Shown here piece after piece: positions 53,564-63,974 of a stretch of DNA of 64,000 nt (positions are counted from its first letter, which is position 1; each line of letters starts with the position of its first letter). Source of the stretch: Alcaligenes endophyticus (GTDB lineage Bacteria > Pseudomonadota > Gammaproteobacteria > Burkholderiales > Burkholderiaceae_B); the NCBI RefSeq assembly GCF_026344035.1, contig NZ_JAPKND010000006.1, positions 62,001 through 126,000 on the forward strand, given 5' to 3'. Under the pieces are notes generated by a model. It had not been told where the DNA came from and ran no database searches. It worked only from the letters and a program-made list of their open reading frames with translations. The translations under genes were made by a program, and so were the position numbers.

Positions 53564-54190
53564 ATGTCGTCTGCTCACTTTCCTGGCAGTGTTTTTATTG
53601 TGGTAGCCCCCAGCGGGGCTGGCAAATCCAGTCTGGTTAATGCTTTACTTGCCCAAGACCATAACATTAGTTTATCGATTTCTTGCACGACACGCGCCCC
53701 ACGCCCAGGCGAAGAGCACGCTAAGCACTATTACTTTGTGGACACCCCAGAGTTCGAAAGCTTGCGCGATGACAATGCCATGCTTGAGTGGGCGCATGTT
53801 CATGGCAATTACTACGGCACACCCCGCAAAGCTGTAGAACAAGCCTTGAATGCGGGCAAAGACGTGCTATTGGAAATTGACTGGCAAGGAGCGCGCCAAG
53901 TAAAAGAGAACTTCCCCCAAGCGGTGGGTATCTTTATTTTGCCCCCTTCACTGGCTATACTAGAGAAAAGGCTACGCACTCGCGGCCAAGATAGCGATGA
54001 AGTGATTGAGCGTCGCTTACTGGCTGCAACAGGCGAGATCAGCCATGTGCATGAATGCCAATATGTTATTATAAATCAAGATTTTGACACTGCTGTGGCA
54101 CAGCTTTCCCTGATTGTGCAAGCCAGTCGTTTACGGGTCGCCAACCAAGCGGCTCGACAAACCTCCGTTTTTCAACAGTTAGGTCTTTAA
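53564..54190 (+). CDS. gmk: Guanylate kinase
   Basis: Converts GMP and ATP to GDP and ADP, 208 residues. The P-loop is [11 protein letters not shown]; the GMP-binding region follows ([20 protein letters not shown]) with [11 protein letters not shown]. Upstream of rpoZ and spoT, a common proteobacterial order that links GMP metabolism to ppGpp synthesis. Confidence 0.97.
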   Translation: MSSAHFPGSVFIVVAPSGAGKSSLVNALLAQDHNISLSISCTTRAPRPGEEHAKHYYFVDTPEFESLRDDNAMLEWAHVHGNYYGTPRKAVEQALNAGKDVLLEIDWQGARQVKENFPQAVGIFILPPSLAILEKRLRTRGQDSDEVIERRLLAATGEISHVHECQYVIINQDFDTAVAQLSLIVQASRLRVANQAARQTSVFQQLGL

Positions 54191-54222
54191 ACAGGCTTAA
54201 CTTAACCTTAAAGTTATCAAAC

Positions 54223-54426
54223 ATGGCTCGTATTACTGTAGAAGACTGCCTGGAGCAGATTCCTAATCGCTTTAATCTTACGCTAACCGCCGCCTACCGC
54301 GCTCGCGAACTGGCTCAAGGTCACGAACCCCGCATAGAGTCCAAAAACAAACCAACAGTGACCGCTTTACGTGAAATTGCGGCTGGTGCAACCGGCATAG
54401 AAATGCTGCGTAAGGTACCCACCTAA
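54223..54426 (+). CDS. rpoZ: RNA polymerase omega subunit
   Basis: Small assembly subunit of RNA polymerase, 67 residues. [35 protein letters not shown] is the standard N-terminus. It stands between gmk and spoT as in many proteobacteria. Confidence 0.96.
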   Translation: MARITVEDCLEQIPNRFNLTLTAAYRARELAQGHEPRIESKNKPTVTALREIAAGATGIEMLRKVPT

Positions 54427-54442
54427 CACTTAGAGGTATTCA

Positions 54443-56722
54443 ATGGTATTTCCGCGGTTTCGAGGCGCATCAACTGGTCTATTAGCTGTTTTAAAAAAAG
54501 GGTCACGCCTAGGAAAACGCAAGGCCTCAGCACGCCCGAATGGCGTCTATTCACCCGAGGCCGAACAAAGTACCAACAACACCATCGCCTCGCTGGCGCC
54601 GCTCACGAAAATCATCTCCAAATACTTGGATCCGAAAGATGTAGAGCGGGTACGCGAGGCGTATCGTTTTTCTGACCAAGCGCATTTAGGACAATTCCGT
54701 GCTAGCGGCGAACCCTACATTTCGCACCCTATCGCAGTAACCGAAATTTGTGCTGGCTGGAAACTCGATGCAGACTCTTTGATGGCTGCATTATTGCACG
54801 ACGTCATTGAAGACCAAGATGTCAGCAAACAAGAGCTCGCCGAGAAATTCGGTGCCGATGTCGCTGAGATTGTAGACGGTGTCTCTAAACTGGATCGCTT
54901 AGAAGTCGCCACAAAAACACAACAGCAAGCCGATAGCTTTCGCAAAATGCTACTGGCCATGTCGCGCGATGTACGGGTCATACTGATTAAACTGGCCGAC
55001 CGCCTGCATAATATGCGCACACTGGATGCCGTCAAGCCAGAAAAGCGTCGCCGCGTCGCCCAAGAAACCCTAGACATTTACGCACCCATTGCCCACCGAC
55101 TAGGGCTCAACGCCTTATTTCGCGAGCTGCAAGATCGTTGCTTCAAAGCCATGTACCCTAATCGCTATCGGGTACTACACAAGGCCTTGATGTCCGCGCG
55201 CGGCAATCGCCGGGAAGTACTCAGCAAAATCACTGATGCAGTGCGGGTTGCCCTGCCCGCTGCCGGCATCGAGGCCGATGTCAGTGGTCGGGAAAAATCG
55301 CTTTACAGTATCTTCTGTAAAATGGTCGAGCAAAAAAAGTCTTTTTCGGACGTACTTGATATTTACGGTTTTAGGGTTATTGTGCACACCCTACCCGAAT
55401 GCTACCTGGCCTTAGGCACCTTACATCAGTTGTATCGCCCCGTGCCAGGCAAATTTAAAGACTACATTGCCATCCCCAAAGTGAATGGCTACCAGTCGCT
55501 ACACACCACGCTTATCGGCCCTTACGGCACGCCTGTCGAATTTCAGTTCCGCACGCGCGAGATGGATCATGTTGCCGAAGAAGGCGTTGCTTCGCATTGG
55601 CTCTACAAAGACGACGATGTCACGCTTAACGACCTACAAAAGCGCACGCACCGCTGGCTGCAGTCTTTACTTGATATACAAAGCCAAACTGGCGATTCCA
55701 CTGAATTCCTAGAGCATGTCAAAGTCGACTTGTTCCCCGATGCCGTTTATGTGTATACCCCAAAGGGCAAAATTATCTCCTTACCTCGGGGCGCCACACC
55801 CGTAGACTTTGCCTACACTATTCATACCGATATTGGCAATCATGCCGTTGCTTCCAAAATCAATGGCGAATTTGCCCCACTACGCACTGATTTGAAAAGT
55901 GGTGACTCGGTTGAAATCATCACTTCTCCGGCAGCACGCCCACAGGCTCAGTGGCTTAATTATGTGCGCTCTGGCCGTGCCCGTTCGGAAATCCGTCATT
56001 TTCTTCGTACCGTACAGTACGAAGAGTCGCTTGATTTTGGCCGTCGTTTATTAGATCAAGCGTTCGAGCAAATGGGCTTGCCACCGGTACGTGATGACGA
56101 CCCCGCTTGGGACAAGTTAGCTAAAAGCTCTGGCGCCGCGTCACGAGAAGAAATCCTTACCGATATTGGCTTGGGCAAACGTTTAGCTGCGGTCGTGGCA
56201 CGCCGCTTCGCTCCAGAAACCACCCTGCTAGAAACCACAGCAGCAGCCATCGACGATTTCACCTCCAGCTCCTTGGCTCCTATTCTTATTCAAGGCAACG
56301 AAGGGCAAGCAGTACAATTAGCACCTTGCTGCGGCCCGTTACCAGGCGACGCGATTATCGGCGGCATACGTATGGGCCACGGCTTAGTGGTGCACATGGC
56401 AGAGTGTGAAATCGCTCAGCGTGCTCAGGCCAAAGAACCCGAGCGTTGGGTACCGGTAATGTGGGATAGCAATACGGCTCGACACTTGTCTACCCGCCTT
56501 GATGTTACCGTCCTTAACGAGCGTGGAGTCCTCGGTCGTCTGGCTGCTGAAATCACCGATGCCGACTCCAACATTATTCACATTTCCATGCCAGATGAAG
56601 CCGCCGCAACCTCCTTGTTGCATGTCACTGTACAGGTAGATAGCCGCAATCATTTGGCTCGTGTGATACGCGCCATACGGCATGTGCCTCAGGTGCAAAA
56701 GATAGTGCGGGTGAAGGGTTAA
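54443..56722 (+). CDS. spoT: Bifunctional (p)ppGpp synthetase/hydrolase SpoT/RelA
   Basis: Long RSH enzyme of 759 residues. The HD hydrolase domain contains ISHPIAVTEICAGWKLDADSLMAALLHDVIED; the synthetase region has GREKSLYSIFCKMVEQ and DIYGFRVIV; TGS begins at DLFPDAVYVYTPKGKI; a zinc-finger-like/RIS part (LAPCCGPLPGD) and a C-terminal ACT domain follow. Because the HD motif is kept, this is the SpoT type with both activities. TTAGAGG precedes the ATG. Confidence 0.95.
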   Translation: MVFPRFRGASTGLLAVLKKGSRLGKRKASARPNGVYSPEAEQSTNNTIASLAPLTKIISKYLDPKDVERVREAYRFSDQAHLGQFRASGEPYISHPIAVTEICAGWKLDADSLMAALLHDVIEDQDVSKQELAEKFGADVAEIVDGVSKLDRLEVATKTQQQADSFRKMLLAMSRDVRVILIKLADRLHNMRTLDAVKPEKRRRVAQETLDIYAPIAHRLGLNALFRELQDRCFKAMYPNRYRVLHKALMSARGNRREVLSKITDAVRVALPAAGIEADVSGREKSLYSIFCKMVEQKKSFSDVLDIYGFRVIVHTLPECYLALGTLHQLYRPVPGKFKDYIAIPKVNGYQSLHTTLIGPYGTPVEFQFRTREMDHVAEEGVASHWLYKDDDVTLNDLQKRTHRWLQSLLDIQSQTGDSTEFLEHVKVDLFPDAVYVYTPKGKIISLPRGATPVDFAYTIHTDIGNHAVASKINGEFAPLRTDLKSGDSVEIITSPAARPQAQWLNYVRSGRARSEIRHFLRTVQYEESLDFGRRLLDQAFEQMGLPPVRDDDPAWDKLAKSSGAASREEILTDIGLGKRLAAVVARRFAPETTLLETTAAAIDDFTSSSLAPILIQGNEGQAVQLAPCCGPLPGDAIIGGIRMGHGLVVHMAECEIAQRAQAKEPERWVPVMWDSNTARHLSTRLDVTVLNERGVLGRLAAEITDADSNIIHISMPDEAAATSLLHVTVQVDSRNHLARVIRAIRHVPQVQKIVRVKG

Positions 56723-56757
56723 GCAGTGGTAAAGGGTACCCGCAGCCCCTTCTTGCC

Positions 56758-57108
56758 TTACAGCAACACGTAAAGGCTTAAGCCGTAGGTAAGCACCCCT
56801 AACAGGGTGCCTATGGCAATACCACCCAAGCGGTGGCCTACCATCACACCTAGTAAACCTAAGGCAACACAAAGGCTGTCACTTAGCCAACTAGGTGGTG
56901 TAAGCAAACCAGCTAAGGAAATACACAGCAAAGCCACGATGGCTGCTGGCCCAATGGCTTGCAGCACCGGGATCAAGCGTGTTGAGTGTGCCTTGTCGCT
57001 ATGCTGCTGTTGCCCGCGCTCGTGCCATTTCATGGGCAACACACGAATTAAGTATGTGCCTAAACCCGCCAACGCAATCACTATCATCAACACCGTTATA
57101 TCTTGCAT
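56758..57108 (-). CDS. azlD: AzlD family branched-chain amino acid exporter subunit
   Basis: Small membrane protein of 116 residues with four hydrophobic segments, paired with the AzlC-type protein. It begins with LMIVIALAGLGTYLIRVLPM, family-like. It lies 12 bases downstream of azlC on the same strand and converges on spoT. Export of branched-chain amino acids is the known role of AzlCD systems. Confidence 0.88.
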   Translation of the reverse strand: MQDITVLMIVIALAGLGTYLIRVLPMKWHERGQQQHSDKAHSTRLIPVLQAIGPAAIVALLCISLAGLLTPPSWLSDSLCVALGLLGVMVGHRLGGIAIGTLLGVLTYGLSLYVLL

Positions 57109-57120
57109 AATAGCTCCTGC

Positions 57121-57813
57121 CTATTGACGCCGCAAAGCGTATGCACCGCCTGCTAGCATCGCTACAATAATGCCCAGATAGGCTGGCATCAACCAGACCG
57201 ATAATAGCGCCACCACGGCGGCGGTATACATCACGCCAGGGGCTACCGCATGACGTATTTCTAACAACAACGCAAAAAACAAAGCCGGCAATACAAAACC
57301 CAAGGTTTTGGTGAGCACCTGTGAGTCAGCCAGTAGGTCTTGGGCTAAGTAAGCGCCCACTGCTGTACCGCCCACCCAAGAAGCATAGGCCCCTAGTTGC
57401 AAACCACAGTACCACCACTCACGCTGTTCGGCAGGCACATTTGCCATTTTCCCCGAGGCAGACGCAAAGACTTCGTCGGTTAAACCCGCCCCCAGAATAA
57501 ATACCGATAAATGGCGTGGGGCCGTACCAAAATGGGTCAATATAGAAGGGCCGTAAAACAAGTGACGCAGATTCATCACCACCACTACTGCCAACAAGCT
57601 GGCCATATTGGCACCCGTTGCCAACATGCTAAGCAGAACAAACTGGCTGGCTCCGGCATACACTAATAAGGAAATCAATACGGCTACAAAAGGACTTAAG
57701 CCCTGATGATAAGCAGTTAATCCAAAAGAAATGGCCACCGGAATATAGCCTAGTGCGATGGCCGAACTATCCAGTAGGCCGCGCCTAAAACCGCTTACGG
57801 CAAAAGCAGACAT
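57121..57813 (-). CDS. azlC: AzlC family branched-chain amino acid exporter
   Basis: Polytopic membrane protein of 230 residues with the AzlC signatures GYIPVAISFGLTAY, LLVYAGASQFVLLSML and NLRHLFYGPSI, followed by FILGAGLTDEVFA. It forms a two-gene unit with azlD. The gene lies 9 bases after the end of the M23 peptidase gene on the same strand. Confidence 0.9.
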   Translation of the reverse strand: MSAFAVSGFRRGLLDSSAIALGYIPVAISFGLTAYHQGLSPFVAVLISLLVYAGASQFVLLSMLATGANMASLLAVVVVMNLRHLFYGPSILTHFGTAPRHLSVFILGAGLTDEVFASASGKMANVPAEQREWWYCGLQLGAYASWVGGTAVGAYLAQDLLADSQVLTKTLGFVLPALFFALLLEIRHAVAPGVMYTAAVVALLSVWLMPAYLGIIVAMLAGGAYALRRQ

Positions 57814-57822
57814 GTAAGCTTC

Positions 57823-58695
57823 CTAGGGTTGAAAAGCCTGAATAAAAATCGCAGGATCCACTCGAGCATTATTTAAGCTCACATTCCAATGCAAATGCGG
57901 GCCGGTTGCACGGCCAGTGGCCCCTACTCGCCCTAGCACCTCGCCCCGTTTAATGCTGTCGCCCGGCTGCACATCAATCGCCGACAGATGGCAATACATG
58001 GTGATAAACCCCTGCCCATGATCAACAAACACCGTTTTACCATTGAAAAAGTAGTCGCCCACAAGAGAGACTACCCCATCTGCTGGGGCCTTAACGGGAG
58101 TTCCCTGCGGGGATGCCAAATCTAAGCCCGAATGGGGGTTACGCTCCTCGCCATTAAAAAAACGGCGCAAACCGAAAGGACTGGATAAACGTCCCGGCAC
58201 GGGTTTTTCAAAGACCACATTGGAAGGACCTTCGGGCCGGAACTGACTATAGGCCTGAATTTGTGCCGCATATTCGGCAGCGAAGCGAGCTTGTTGTTGA
58301 GGATCTGGGTTCACATGCGCTTGATTTTTCAAACGTATATGTTGCTCTTTATAGTGCTTGTTACCTACCACCACGTGTAAGCTCAAACCCTGGTTGTCTT
58401 GCAGGCTAATCGTACCGGGCTTGGTTTTTAAATCTATGCCCACGATAGCCTTCCAAGCGCCGTCGGCATCCTTTATGACCATCACACGCTGCCCATCTAC
58501 ATACACCTCGGGCGCCTGCTCTGCCTGCCCCGCATTGAGCACGGCTACGCCACCCGGCACGGGCTTATGCAACACCCTTTCTATGTAGGTAGAGGCCTGC
58601 ACCAACGGCGCCGCTAGGCTTAGGCTTGCTAAAAGCAATGCGTAGCGCCACGCACGTAGAACTTGCAGTCGCTCAGGCCACTTTGTCATTATCAT
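57823..58695 (-). CDS. M23 family metallopeptidase (peptidoglycan endopeptidase or LytM factor)
   Basis: Exported LytM-domain protein of about 290 residues. A signal peptide (YALLLASLSLAAPLVQA) is followed by a beta-rich region and, near the C-terminus, the Zn-peptidase motifs NPHSGLDLASPQGTPV (His, Asp) and TGPHLHWNV (HLH), with GRVGATGRATG. All zinc ligands appear kept, so it may be active. Starts at 58695 or 58689 are preferred; the longer frame from 58725 begins inside the ppiD terminator. Substrate is probably peptidoglycan cross-links. Confidence 0.9.
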   Translation of the reverse strand: MIMTKWPERLQVLRAWRYALLLASLSLAAPLVQASTYIERVLHKPVPGGVAVLNAGQAEQAPEVYVDGQRVMVIKDADGAWKAIVGIDLKTKPGTISLQDNQGLSLHVVVGNKHYKEQHIRLKNQAHVNPDPQQQARFAAEYAAQIQAYSQFRPEGPSNVVFEKPVPGRLSSPFGLRRFFNGEERNPHSGLDLASPQGTPVKAPADGVVSLVGDYFFNGKTVFVDHGQGFITMYCHLSAIDVQPGDSIKRGEVLGRVGATGRATGPHLHWNVSLNNARVDPAIFIQAFQP

Positions 58696-58706
58696 GATCG
58701 CACCAT

Positions 58707-58743
58707 AAAAAAACGATGACCACACTACACGGTGGTCATCGTT
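58707..58743 (-). terminator. Rho-independent terminator after ppiD
   Basis: On the minus strand AACGATGACCAC, an 8-base loop and GTGGTCATCGTT form a perfect 12-pair stem followed by a run of T. It is 45 bases past the ppiD stop and just upstream of the M23 start. Confidence 0.92.
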
Positions 58744-58787
58744 AATTAATCAACCCATTACCGCCCTATCAGTCAGGCAGCAATAGC

Positions 58788-60749
58788 TTAGTCTTGGCTA
58801 GTAGGATTGATTTCCTCGGCCGCCGCAGGCAGGATTTTAACACCTTGCTCTTGACGTAGCACTTGTAGCACGGCCTGTGCTTCGCTATTGCCCAGAAGCG
58901 GGCTCATGCGGGCTGCAATGAATTGCTCACCTTGTGGACTGACTGTGCCAGGGATATCTTCGAGCACCTCAACCAGACGATATTGATCAGCCCCCTGAAT
59001 GCCTACATACGTAGGTAAGGTCTGAGTATCCACGGCCATGATTGTGTTCAAGTCAGCTTCAGTAAAAACGCCGAAATCAGAGCGACTCACCTGTTCTGCA
59101 GGCGTGAAGCCTACTCGCTCTAGTGTGTTATCAGCTTGCAGACGCTTTAATTCCGCCTCACCTTCTGCAACCGCCAAGGCCAAGGCTTTTTCATGGCGCA
59201 GACGCTCGACTAGACTATCTTTAACTTGTGCAAACTCGGGCACATAAGCCGGAATCACGTCAGCGACACGCAAAGCGATAATCGTATCTGGCGACAGTTC
59301 CAATACGCCCGAATTTTTACGGTCTTTCAGGCTAATAGGCGCAAACAAAGACTGCCGCACACGGCTGTCATTGAGGGTGACCCAATAAGGGCTGCTAGCG
59401 GCCGCATTATCGCCCTGCACCTGAGAGGCGTCCAACAAGCCTTGACGAGTAATACCAGCGGCTACATGCAACGGCAAACCTAAGGTTTGGGCGGCTGGCT
59501 GCAGGCTATCTTCGTTCTCGTAAACTAAGTCAGTGAGTACGGTGGCGATTTCGGCAAAGCTTTCTGCCGCCATTTGTGTGCGTAACTCTTGCTCAATCTG
59601 CGTTTTAGCCTGCTCAAAACTTTGACCACGTTCTGGTTCGGTCTCGAGCACTTTAAAGATATGAAAACCGCTAGGGCCTTCAATCACATCCGATACCGCA
59701 CCGGTAGGCAAGGAGAACACAGCGTTTTGCAATGCAGCGGGCCAGCTACCATACACGATCCAACCCAGGTCACCACCTTGACTGGCGCTGCCTGCATCCT
59801 CGGACTGCGTTTTGGCCAGCTCAGCAAAATTGGCGTTATCAGCCTGTGCTGCCGTGGCTATTTGTTTGGCCTTGGCATGAGCCTGCTCACGCTCGCTATC
59901 GCTGGCACCGGCCGTTAACGCCACTAAAATATGACTGATGTGAGCACGCGCTGGCAATACAAAGCGACTTTTATTTTGCTCGTAGTAATGCTGGAGTTGT
60001 GCCTCGTCGGGAGTGCCCACACTGGCTGTTGCAGCGGCCTCGTCCAGCAATAGGAACTCAGCCGTTACTTGTTCGGGAATTTCTAAAGACTGCTTGTTCT
60101 TGTCATACCATTCCTGCAGCTCGGCATCGGTAACGTCTACTTGCTCTAGGTAATCAGCCTGACTGAACTGCTTAACGCGTATTTGTCGCGCTTCAGTCAA
60201 TGCTCGCTCTAGCTGCCCCACTACGCTAGGCAAAATATGGGCGGTGCCCACAACAGGTTCCAATACCCGCGCCAAGGCCAACTGGGCACGTTCGCTTTGT
60301 TCGTAAGTACGCGCCTCGATGCCCGCCCCACGTAATCGCTCTTCGTACAACTTAGGTGAGAAAACGCCGTTTTCTTGAAAGGCTGGCGTGGCGGCGATGG
60401 ACTCACGCAATACAGCATCCGAAGCACTAAATCGTTCTTGGGTAGCGACATTAATCAAAACACGCTGATCGATCATGTTATCGAGCAACTGCTGACGGAT
60501 AGCCGGAGTGTCGTAACGCTCTATATCAAAGCCATCAGGCGAATTACGCTGAGCTTCTTCAAGTTGCGCGCGTCTAGCTTGATCGAACTCTTGTACAGTG
60601 ATTCCACTATCACCTATCTGGACTATTTCTTTATCGCCCGTGGCGAAATTGGTATAACCGCTTACGCCTATCAGTACAAATGACGGCAAAATTAAAACTA
60701 GCAACACCAACAACATCAAGCGCTGATGTCTACGAATAAATTCAAACAT
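58788..60749 (-). CDS. ppiD: Peptidyl-prolyl isomerase PpiD (SurA-N/parvulin)
   Basis: Membrane-anchored periplasmic chaperone of 653 residues that helps newly exported proteins fold. It has an N-terminal anchor (LMLLVLLVLILPSFVLIGVSGY), a SurA-N region with PAIRQQLLDNMIDQRVLI, a parvulin domain (RAHISHILVAL ... GDLGWIVYGSWPAALQNAVF ... GPSGFHIFKV) and a long second SurA-like region. Length and order are as in E. coli PpiD. Transcription ends at the hairpin at 58707. Confidence 0.93.
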   Translation of the reverse strand: MFEFIRRHQRLMLLVLLVLILPSFVLIGVSGYTNFATGDKEIVQIGDSGITVQEFDQARRAQLEEAQRNSPDGFDIERYDTPAIRQQLLDNMIDQRVLINVATQERFSASDAVLRESIAATPAFQENGVFSPKLYEERLRGAGIEARTYEQSERAQLALARVLEPVVGTAHILPSVVGQLERALTEARQIRVKQFSQADYLEQVDVTDAELQEWYDKNKQSLEIPEQVTAEFLLLDEAAATASVGTPDEAQLQHYYEQNKSRFVLPARAHISHILVALTAGASDSEREQAHAKAKQIATAAQADNANFAELAKTQSEDAGSASQGGDLGWIVYGSWPAALQNAVFSLPTGAVSDVIEGPSGFHIFKVLETEPERGQSFEQAKTQIEQELRTQMAAESFAEIATVLTDLVYENEDSLQPAAQTLGLPLHVAAGITRQGLLDASQVQGDNAAASSPYWVTLNDSRVRQSLFAPISLKDRKNSGVLELSPDTIIALRVADVIPAYVPEFAQVKDSLVERLRHEKALALAVAEGEAELKRLQADNTLERVGFTPAEQVSRSDFGVFTEADLNTIMAVDTQTLPTYVGIQGADQYRLVEVLEDIPGTVSPQGEQFIAARMSPLLGNSEAQAVLQVLRQEQGVKILPAAAEEINPTSQD

Positions 60750-60966
60750 TCATTATCACCTACTATCGCATGCAGCGAATCGCTGCGGATGAGCATGCCG
60801 TCTAGCGTGTCAAATTGACAATGCTTTGAGCACACCGTGCGTGTCTGGCATAAAATCGGCAGTGTAACACCATGCAATGGCTAAAAACCTAACCGGTTAG
60901 TTTACAGCCTGAATGAAAATAGTAAATCTGTTTTTTACATTCCATGCTTAATAAAGGAGCCCCATC
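60750..60966. other. Divergent intergenic region
   Basis: 217 bases between ppiD (minus) and the diesterase gene (plus). It should hold both promoters. No RNA gene or clear operator was recognised. Confidence 0.4.
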
Positions 60967-61722
60967 GTGGCTAACTTCACGCACAACTGGAATTATCCTC
61001 AGCTTATCGCCCACCGTGGAGCCGGTAAGTTGGCGCCGGAAAACACCTTGTCTGCTATACGTTTAGGCGCGGCCAATGGCTTTAGCATGATGGAGTTCGA
61101 CGTCAAACTAAGTCAAGATGGTGTACCTATTTTATTGCACGATGATGACGTAGACCGCACCAGCAACCACCAAGGCCCAGCTAGCGACTACACCTATGCG
61201 CAATTAGCTGAGTTAGACTTCGGCGCGTGGCACTCTTCTGCCTATGCCGGTGAGCCCATTGCCAGCTTATATAGCATTGCACACTACACCATAGCCAACC
61301 AAATTCACAGCAATATAGAAATTAAGCCCAGCGCAGGGCGCGAAGCTGAAACCGGTCAACGCATTGCCCTGTTGGCTCAGCAGTTATGGCAAGCGGCTGC
61401 TCTACCACCTTTGCTCTCGTCTTTTTCCGAGTCCAGCTTAGCGGCGGCCAAACAGGCTGCCCCAGATATGCCCCGTGCGCTGCTCATCGAGGCAGAATTA
61501 CCCTCTAATTGGCAAGACAAGCTAGAGGAGCTAGGCTGCATAGGCTTGAACGTCAATACTCGGTATCTTACGCAAGCTCAGGCGCGAGCGATTAAACTAG
61601 CGGGTTACACCGTGTGCGTGTGGACCGTCAACGAAGCCGAGCGCGTGCGTGAACTATTGGACTGGGGCTGCGATGCCATCATTACCGATAGAATTACCAC
61701 CATACGTCCAGACTCTTTTTAA
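60967..61722 (+). CDS. Glycerophosphodiester phosphodiesterase
   Basis: Cytoplasmic GDPD of the UgpQ type, 251 residues, cleaving glycerophosphodiesters to glycerol-3-phosphate and an alcohol. The catalytic blocks are LIAHRGAGKLAPENTLSAIRLG, EFDVKLSQDGVPILLHDD and IEIKPSAGRE. It begins with GTG, preceded by AAGGAG. No signal peptide, so it is UgpQ- rather than GlpQ-like. Confidence 0.93.
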   Translation: MANFTHNWNYPQLIAHRGAGKLAPENTLSAIRLGAANGFSMMEFDVKLSQDGVPILLHDDDVDRTSNHQGPASDYTYAQLAELDFGAWHSSAYAGEPIASLYSIAHYTIANQIHSNIEIKPSAGREAETGQRIALLAQQLWQAAALPPLLSSFSESSLAAAKQAAPDMPRALLIEAELPSNWQDKLEELGCIGLNVNTRYLTQAQARAIKLAGYTVCVWTVNEAERVRELLDWGCDAIITDRITTIRPDSF

Positions 61723-61752
61723 TTCCAAGGATCAGCTTAGGCTGCAAACATT

Positions 61753-62607
61753 TTGTTCAGTTACCGTCACGCATTTCACGCCGGCAATCATGCCGATGTA
61801 CTTAAACACGCTATCTTGCTGCAAATCTTTGATTATTACGCTCAAAAAGATAGCCCTTACAGCATTATCGACACGCACACCGGTTCCGGCTTGTACGACC
61901 TAGAGGACGACTGGGCCCAAACCAAGGGCGAGTTCTACGATGGGCTGGACAAAGTATTGCAAGCCGAGAACCCACCTGCGATGGTTGAACGCTATCTGGA
62001 TGCGATTGCAGACCTCAACCCCGATGGCATTGCGCGCTATTATCCAGGCTCACCTTGGTTAGCCCTCACCGCACTACGTCCGCAAGATAGCTTTCATGGA
62101 TTTGAGTTGCACCCTTCTGAGTTTCAAACGTTAAACGATAACGTTAAACAGCTTTTTCCACGTCCTAACCGTCGCGTTCGCCTGTATGCTGAAAACGGTT
62201 TCGACGGTATAAAACGCTTACTGCCTCCACCTTCACGGCGAGCAGTAGTGGTGATGGACCCTTCTTACGAGGCCAAGGGCGATTATCGCCAGGTACAGCA
62301 CAGCCTTAACGAGGCCTTACGCCGTTTTGCGCAATGCTGTTTTGTCATTTGGTATCCCCTGGTACAGCGCCCTGAAGTACAGCAATTACGGCGCTACCTA
62401 GAAAGCCAAACACTACCTTGGCTACATACTAGTCTGACTGTGCGTGCCCCAAGCCGCGATGGTTTAGGTTTACACGGCAGCGGTATGTTTATTGTGAATC
62501 CGCCGTGGACCCTGTATCAGTCTTTGTCCGAGGCTCTGCCCTGGCTTAAAGCCGCGATGGCCCAAGATAATAAAGCCCAAAGCTATTTGCAACAGCATAA
62601 ACTCTAG
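61753..62607 (+). CDS. rlmJ: 23S rRNA (adenine-2030-N6)-methyltransferase RlmJ
   Basis: Methylates A2030 of 23S rRNA, 284 residues. The sequence begins FSYRHAFHAGNHADVLKHAILLQIFDYY, as in the family, which supports a TTG start at 61753. Further blocks: IDTHTGSGLYDL, YPGSPWLAL, VVMDPSYE (the catalytic motif, DPPY in many relatives, here DPSY) and SGMFIVNPPW. Confidence 0.93.
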   Translation: MFSYRHAFHAGNHADVLKHAILLQIFDYYAQKDSPYSIIDTHTGSGLYDLEDDWAQTKGEFYDGLDKVLQAENPPAMVERYLDAIADLNPDGIARYYPGSPWLALTALRPQDSFHGFELHPSEFQTLNDNVKQLFPRPNRRVRLYAENGFDGIKRLLPPPSRRAVVVMDPSYEAKGDYRQVQHSLNEALRRFAQCCFVIWYPLVQRPEVQQLRRYLESQTLPWLHTSLTVRAPSRDGLGLHGSGMFIVNPPWTLYQSLSEALPWLKAAMAQDNKAQSYLQQHKL

Positions 62608-62630
62608 GCTTTTGCCCCACTTACACCCAG

Positions 62631-63365
62631 TTAGGCTAGGTGCTCACCTTCTTTTAGGTAGCGCCACTGGCCTACCGGTAAATCGCCCAGCACGATATCC
62701 CCAATACGCACGCGCTTTAACCCTACTACTTTCAAGCCCACCATTTCGCACATACGACGAATTTGGCGCTTACGGCCTTCACGTAAAATGAAACGCAATT
62801 GGTCTTCGTTCTGCCAGCTTACTTCGGCAGGCCGCAACTGCTGACCATCTAGGGTCAGACCAAAGTTAAGCATTGCTAAGCCACGCTCAGTGAGCTTGCC
62901 ACTGACGCGCACTAAATATTCTTTTTCGATGACTGAGTCTTCGCCCACGATTTGACGCGCTATACGGCCATCCTGAGTAAGAATCAACATACCTGTCGAG
63001 TCAATATCCAAACGCCCAGCAGGGGCTAAACCACGCAGATGTCCGGGCTCAAAGCGCACCCCTCCTCGCCCACCCTTGTACTGCGTAACACCCGAAATAA
63101 GCGAGACAGCATTGCGGTAGCCTTTTTCAGCCTGCCCCGATACATAACCCACCGGTTTATGTAAAATAATCGTCACCCGTTGGGTCTGTTTTTGACGGGC
63201 TTGTTTTTCCAAGGTGATTTTTTGATTTGGATAAGCCTTAGAGCCTAGCTCGGAAACCACCTCGCCATCGACCCGCACCCAACCTCGCTCAATAAAAGCG
63301 TCTGCTTCGCGTCGCGAACACATACCGCGTTCGGCCATTAATTTTGAAATACGTATTTTTTCCAT
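62631..63365 (-). CDS. 23S rRNA pseudouridine synthase (RsuA/RluF family)
   Basis: RNA-modifying enzyme of about 244 residues. An S4 RNA-binding domain ([33 protein letters not shown]) precedes the catalytic domain with [17 protein letters not shown] (catalytic Asp) and [27 protein letters not shown]. The start at 63365 matches the family N-terminus; the longer frame to 63470 overlaps ubiC and is rejected. RluF, RluE or RluB cannot be told apart by eye; RluF is the closest-sounding. Confidence 0.9.
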   Translation of the reverse strand: MEKIRISKLMAERGMCSRREADAFIERGWVRVDGEVVSELGSKAYPNQKITLEKQARQKQTQRVTIILHKPVGYVSGQAEKGYRNAVSLISGVTQYKGGRGGVRFEPGHLRGLAPAGRLDIDSTGMLILTQDGRIARQIVGEDSVIEKEYLVRVSGKLTERGLAMLNFGLTLDGQQLRPAEVSWQNEDQLRFILREGRKRQIRRMCEMVGLKVVGLKRVRIGDIVLGDLPVGQWRYLKEGEHLA

Positions 63366-63401
63366 AAGCGATATTTTATGGCTTTGGCGATAATATAGTT
63401 T

Positions 63402-63974
63402 ATGAAATTCCATTGCATTGAAAAAAAACCTTGGCAACAACACCTGCGACCTAGCTACAGTCCGCTGCAAAAGTACTGGTTACATCGACCCGGTGCCTTG
63501 ACTGACGGCCTACGACAACTAGGACAGGTTGAGCTAAACGTGGTGCGCGAATATGCCACAGGGCTCAAAGAAGACGAGGCCTGGCTGTTAGACCGCGCGT
63601 GTCCCGCCCCCGTTTGGGTACGTGAAGTGCGCATGGCAATTGACGGCGTTTTATGTGTTGTGGCACGCAGCTTCACCCCACTAGTAGACTCCCATGGGCT
63701 GTGGCAAGGCATGCGTCGTCTGCGCCAACGTCCCTTAGCCGACATGCTATATAACGATGCGCAGATACAACGTTCGGCCTTTTTAAGCTGCCGTTTGCAT
63801 GCACACATGCCTCTTTATCGCACAGTTCGATTATCAGCTTTGCAGCATGGCTCCCCACACCCTCCTGCTCCTACACAAATATTGGCCCGTTGTTCGGTCT
63901 TCTGGCGGCAAGGTAGCCCTTTGCTAGTAGCAGAAAGTTTTACCCCTGAATTCTGGCACATCGCAATGGACTAA
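63402..63974 (+). CDS. ubiC: Chorismate lyase
   Basis: Converts chorismate to 4-hydroxybenzoate, the first step of ubiquinone synthesis, 190 residues. The UbiC blocks are recognisable: [47 protein letters not shown] and [12 protein letters not shown]. Divergent from the pseudouridine synthase gene, with only 36 bases between starts. Confidence 0.88.
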   Translation: MKFHCIEKKPWQQHLRPSYSPLQKYWLHRPGALTDGLRQLGQVELNVVREYATGLKEDEAWLLDRACPAPVWVREVRMAIDGVLCVVARSFTPLVDSHGLWQGMRRLRQRPLADMLYNDAQIQRSAFLSCRLHAHMPLYRTVRLSALQHGSPHPPAPTQILARCSVFWRQGSPLLVAESFTPEFWHIAMD